A stretch of DNA of 21,752 nt from Reticulitermes lucifugus (lineage: Eukaryota > Arthropoda > Insecta > Blattodea > Rhinotermitidae): positions 119,130-140,881 of the forward strand of contig JAKCWW010000163.1 in NCBI GenBank assembly GCA_026260175.1, in the 5' to 3' direction. Positions 19,100 through 21,752 of this stretch are shown here, one piece after another. The notes beneath the pieces were generated by a model. That model was given only the letters and a program-made list of their open reading frames with translations, made no database searches and was not told the origin of the DNA. Within the stretch, counting starts at the first letter, position 1. Each line of letters begins with the position of its first letter. Both the position numbers and the translations under genes were made by a program.

Positions 19100-19320
19100 A
19101 AGGTACGAAGAATGAAGTCTTCTGGAGTGTTAGGTAGTCTCGATTTGTAAATAGTAACAGATGTTTCGAATGACCATAGCGCTTTCAGGTTTAAGGCACT
19201 TTGGTCCTGAAGATGAAGGCATTACAATCTTTCGAAACATCTGTAACTATTTACAAGTCTATACAGCGTAACAAACCGGAAGATTTGAATTCTCAGCAAC
19301 ACCGCTGTGAGAACCCCGAA
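19100..19320. mobile_element. Head-to-head fold-back of R3/hammerhead-like units
   Basis: The inner arms 19145-19170 and 19231-19256 are inverted repeats of 26 bases with one mismatch. Outside them the homology continues at lower identity (AGAATGAAGTCTTC near 19110 against the reverse of GAAGATTTGAATTC near 19278). The 60-base loop holds the 5' cores: CCTGAAGATG at 19206-19215 forward and CCTGAAAGCG in reverse at 19180-19189. Forward, CTGAAGA (19207-19213), stem II GAAGG/TCTTTC and GAAACATC (19234-19241) give a hammerhead core, but helix III (ACAT) and stem I pair poorly. Both copies seem decayed. Outer edges are approximate. Confidence 0.65.
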
Positions 19321-20171
19321 TCTCTGATGGAAACGTCTGTCTAATTTTACGTATATTACAAATCGTGATAAGCATGGAGTATTCAAAGTCCTGTCTGTAT
19401 GTTTGGCTCAACTAACATCCCAATTGTCTCACACTCTAAAGTTATAACCACATTTCAGGGCCATCATCTATATTACCTTCCGCGTTTGCATTGCTGGTCA
19501 GATCTATGCAGAAGCCACCGGTGATGTTTATACAAGTGTGAGCCATACATCATTGTGTCACACAAAGATAAAGTACGCTAGTCGCAACAAGATAGTTTGT
19601 TTTATAAAACCAAAGCGAAGGCCCGTGTTTATTTTGTGTAGCTAGTAAATTAGCTAGAAGCTTATAATGTACGTCACAAGGTGGCACAAAATTCATAGGT
19701 CAAAGTCGAATCTGTAGTTCCAGATACAACAAACACAGACTCAACATTCCTAAAGGGAAGGATCCACGTGGAATAACCGGGCGTCGATGGGAGAATAAAC
19801 AAAATTATATCTTAAAGGGATGGTAACGAAAGGTGTGGGCTGTATTCAACGGGCACAGGGTAGGGATGAGTGGCGAGCTAGTGTGAACATGGTCACAAAT
19901 CATCTGCTTCCATAAAAAGAAAATGTTTAGAAATTTACGATCATCAGCTGCTAAAAATATTTCTCTCCACAGAGTTAAACCATTACGATCTGTGAAATAT
20001 CTTAATATTCAAGCACCTTATGATAAAAAAGAATTGCATCTTGCCACCGCCATGTTGATAAACATATACCAATCGACACGGTGTCTTATACCAGAAGAAA
20101 TGAATCTTAATGAAGGCAGCAATGAGAATATCAGATACCACATTGTTATCAGAAATTTTAAGGTGATAATT
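19321..20171. other. No recognisable feature
   Basis: No gene. A GATGGAAACGTCTG stretch at 19328-19341 may be a remnant of another GAAAC motif without stem II. The open frame 19923-20327 runs into the SINE and is not a gene. Confidence 0.4.
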
Positions 20172-20180
20172 AATATTCTT
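20172..20180 (+). repeat. SINE target-site duplication, left copy
   Basis: AATATTCTT, repeated exactly at 20440-20448 after the A-rich SINE tail. Confidence 0.85.
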
Positions 20181-20439
20181 GCCGATCCCAGTGACCGCGC
20201 GGTCTACGTCGTGTGTCTGCGGCCGCTCGCTTCCTGGGGTTGCGGGTTCAAATCCCACCGAGGGCGTGAATGTCTGTCTCTATTGTGTGTTGTGTGTTGT
20301 CATGGAGGGATCTCTGCTTCGGGCTGATTACTCGTCCAGAGCAGTCCTATCGAGCATGGTGTGTCTAAGTGAGTGTGATCGTAAAGCCTCGATAATGAGG
20401 AGGACCTGGCGAATAAGGGGCCTTTGCGCCGTGAAAAAA
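20181..20439 (+). mobile_element. tRNA-derived SINE, family 1, copy c, complete
   Basis: This is the best copy. The head is GCCGATCCCAGTGACCGCG. The A-box region lies around 20199-20215 and the B box GGTTCAAATCCC is at 20245-20256. The body has GGGCTGATTACTCGTCCAGA and TGTGATCGTAAAGCCTCGAT. The end is CCTTTGCGCCGTG followed by an A-run. Both flanks carry AATATTCTT, so the boundaries are firm. The perfect duplication and the short clean A tail suggest a fairly recent insertion. Transcription would be by RNA polymerase III from the internal boxes, and mobilisation would need a LINE partner. Confidence 0.93.
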
Positions 20440-20448
20440 AATATTCTT
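20440..20448 (+). repeat. SINE target-site duplication, right copy
   Basis: Exact repeat of 20172-20180. Confidence 0.85.
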
Positions 20449-20925
20449 ATCAGCCCAGTAACTCTTTAAGGGCTAAGGGTAATCTATATTATTTCAAAAT
20501 TTATTTCGCATCCCACACAGAAGAGTCTGTATCCTTGTCACAACAATAAATTGGTTAATAATGTTCAGGTTATAATCGTTCGTTACTGACAGAACCGTAC
20601 CAAACACGTAAATACGCTCTACAGAAGAAGGCAGCAACTTTAAATGTTGAGTGACGTGGTATATATACATCTGTAGGAAAGAAACGTTTAACGGTGAAGC
20701 ACAAAATTGCTAAGTTATGTTCCGTGGAGCACAATGCTTCTTGATAAGCTACCAGTTCATCAAATAGTAACGAGATCTCCTTCACTTTACGTGACGTGCA
20801 ACATTTTCGCAGCGGTCCCCAAAGATTCCTGACTTCCGTCACATAAATGCAGTCCATAGCCTCAGACCCCTCTTGTTAGGACCACTTTTAATAGCATAAT
20901 TCATGCTTTGAACCAGTTAAAACCA
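20449..20925. other. No recognisable feature
   Basis: The minus-strand frame 20570-20857 has no features I recognise. The last bases may already belong to the LINE that follows. Confidence 0.4.
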
Positions 20926-20956
20926 GAAAATATCTGCTGGAAAATGCTGCTTGTGA

Positions 20957-21752
20957 CTGGATAAAGAGACATGCAATTTAATCAAAGAATGCACAGCAGT
21001 CGTAGCGAGGTACGAATTAGATTTGGTGGGTGTACAGGAGGTTAGGTGGGACAAAGGAAGCACTGTAAGAGCAGGGGATTATACTTTTTTCTATGGAAAA
21101 GGAAATGAAAGTCATCAATTAAGAACAGGGTTTTTTGTACATCAGAGAAGAGTATCAGCAATTAAGAGAGTAGAGTTTGTTAGTGATAGGATGACATATA
21201 TGCTGCTGAGAGGTCGCTGGTGTAATATCATTGTTCTGAATGTGCATGCACCAACTGAGAAGAAAATTTATGACTCAAAGTACAGCTTCTATGAGGAATT
21301 AGACCAGGTTTTCGATTATTTTCTAAAGTACCATATGAAAATTATGTTAGGAGATTTTAATGCAAAATTGGGGAGGGAGGATACTTTCAACCCGACGATC
21401 GGGAATGAGAGTTTACATAAGGATAGTAATGATAATGGTGTTAGAGTTGTAAATCTAGTTGTTAAGAGCACGATATTCCCGCACCGGAATATTCATAAAT
21501 ACACCTGGACCTCTCCTGATGGGAAGACTCGTAATCAGATCGATCACGTACTGATAGATAGGAGATGGCATTCAAGTATACTCGATGTGCGATCTTTCAG
21601 GGGAATGACTGTGATACTGATCACTATCTGGTGGTTGCAAAAGTTAGGGAAATAATGACGGTAATTAAACAAGCAGCACAGAAGTTTGATGCGGAGAGAT
21701 TTAATCTCAAGAAGCTACGTGAACTAGAGGTTAGGAAACAGTATCAGATAAA
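20957..21752 (+). pseudogene. LINE ORF2 apurinic-type endonuclease (CFDP2-like), frameshifted, runs off window
   Basis: This is the endonuclease domain (EEP fold) that nicks target DNA for a non-LTR retrotransposon; host annotations often call such copies 'craniofacial development protein 2-like'. Numbering from 21023, VGVQEVRWD (2-10) holds the metal-binding E, then LNVHAP (72-77), GDFNAK (110-115), NDNGVR (137-141) and [12 protein letters not shown] (171-182). The frame is open upstream to a TGA at 20954-20956, so no ATG marks a start. RTCNL near 20966-20980 seems to be the decayed TWN region, brought close by a deletion. At 21605-21606 one base is missing: the final DH motif ([10 protein letters not shown]) continues in another frame from 21607, which stays open to the window edge. 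A segment also seems shorter than relatives at VVNLVVKST. Confidence 0.88.

Noticed and set aside
19923..20327. 134-residue open frame
   Set aside because: Its C-terminal third is the SINE 1 head, and the rest has no recognised feature.

Overview
The window looks like AT-rich intergenic DNA from an insect. Blattodea or another polyneopteran (cockroach or termite) fits best, because its tRNA-headed SINEs and its craniofacial-development-protein-2-like LINE endonuclease resemble repeats common in those genomes; this is recalled knowledge, not a search. I find no intact host gene, no rRNA, no functional tRNA gene and no CRISPR array. Almost all recognisable content is mobile-element DNA, mostly decayed, separated by stretches in which I recognise nothing.

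Layout. 1-107: SINE family 1, minus strand, cut by the window edge. 908-1005: fragment of a hAT-like MITE. 1016-1102: perfect 19-bp inverted repeat, followed at 1172-1213 by a well-formed hammerhead-ribozyme-like motif. 3029-3276: MITE copy. 5655-5965 (minus): Helitron Pif1-type helicase relic. 7134-7222: a repeat unit called R3 here. 7231-7485: second MITE copy. 8093-8335 and 9529-9800: SINE family 2. 8565-8800: head-to-head pair of hammerhead-like units with a 54-bp tandem duplication. 11315-11380: R3 relic. 11824-12081: SINE 1 with target-site duplication (TSD). 12453-12691: 239-bp fold-back element with a perfect 13-bp TSD. 13921-14139: 3' coding end of a LINE. 14470-14960: Tc1/mariner-like transposase relic. 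15845-15945: SINE 2 relic. 18875-18918: the best hammerhead-like motif. 19100-19320: second head-to-head fold-back. 20181-20439: SINE 1 with perfect TSD. 20957-21752: 5' part of a LINE endonuclease, broken by a 1-base frameshift and running off the window.

How the parts relate. The most notable thread is a hammerhead-like core (CTGAAGA, stem II, GAAA, short self-complementary helix III, then A or C). It recurs in two nearly complete copies and several decayed ones. Three loci (8.6, 12.5 and 19.2 kb) hold two such units or halves pointing away from each other, making fold-back structures. Hammerheads with short helix III are known from Penelope-like retroelements and retrozymes, so these are best read as remains of hammerhead-bearing retroelements. 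The paired inverted arrangement is the part most worth checking.
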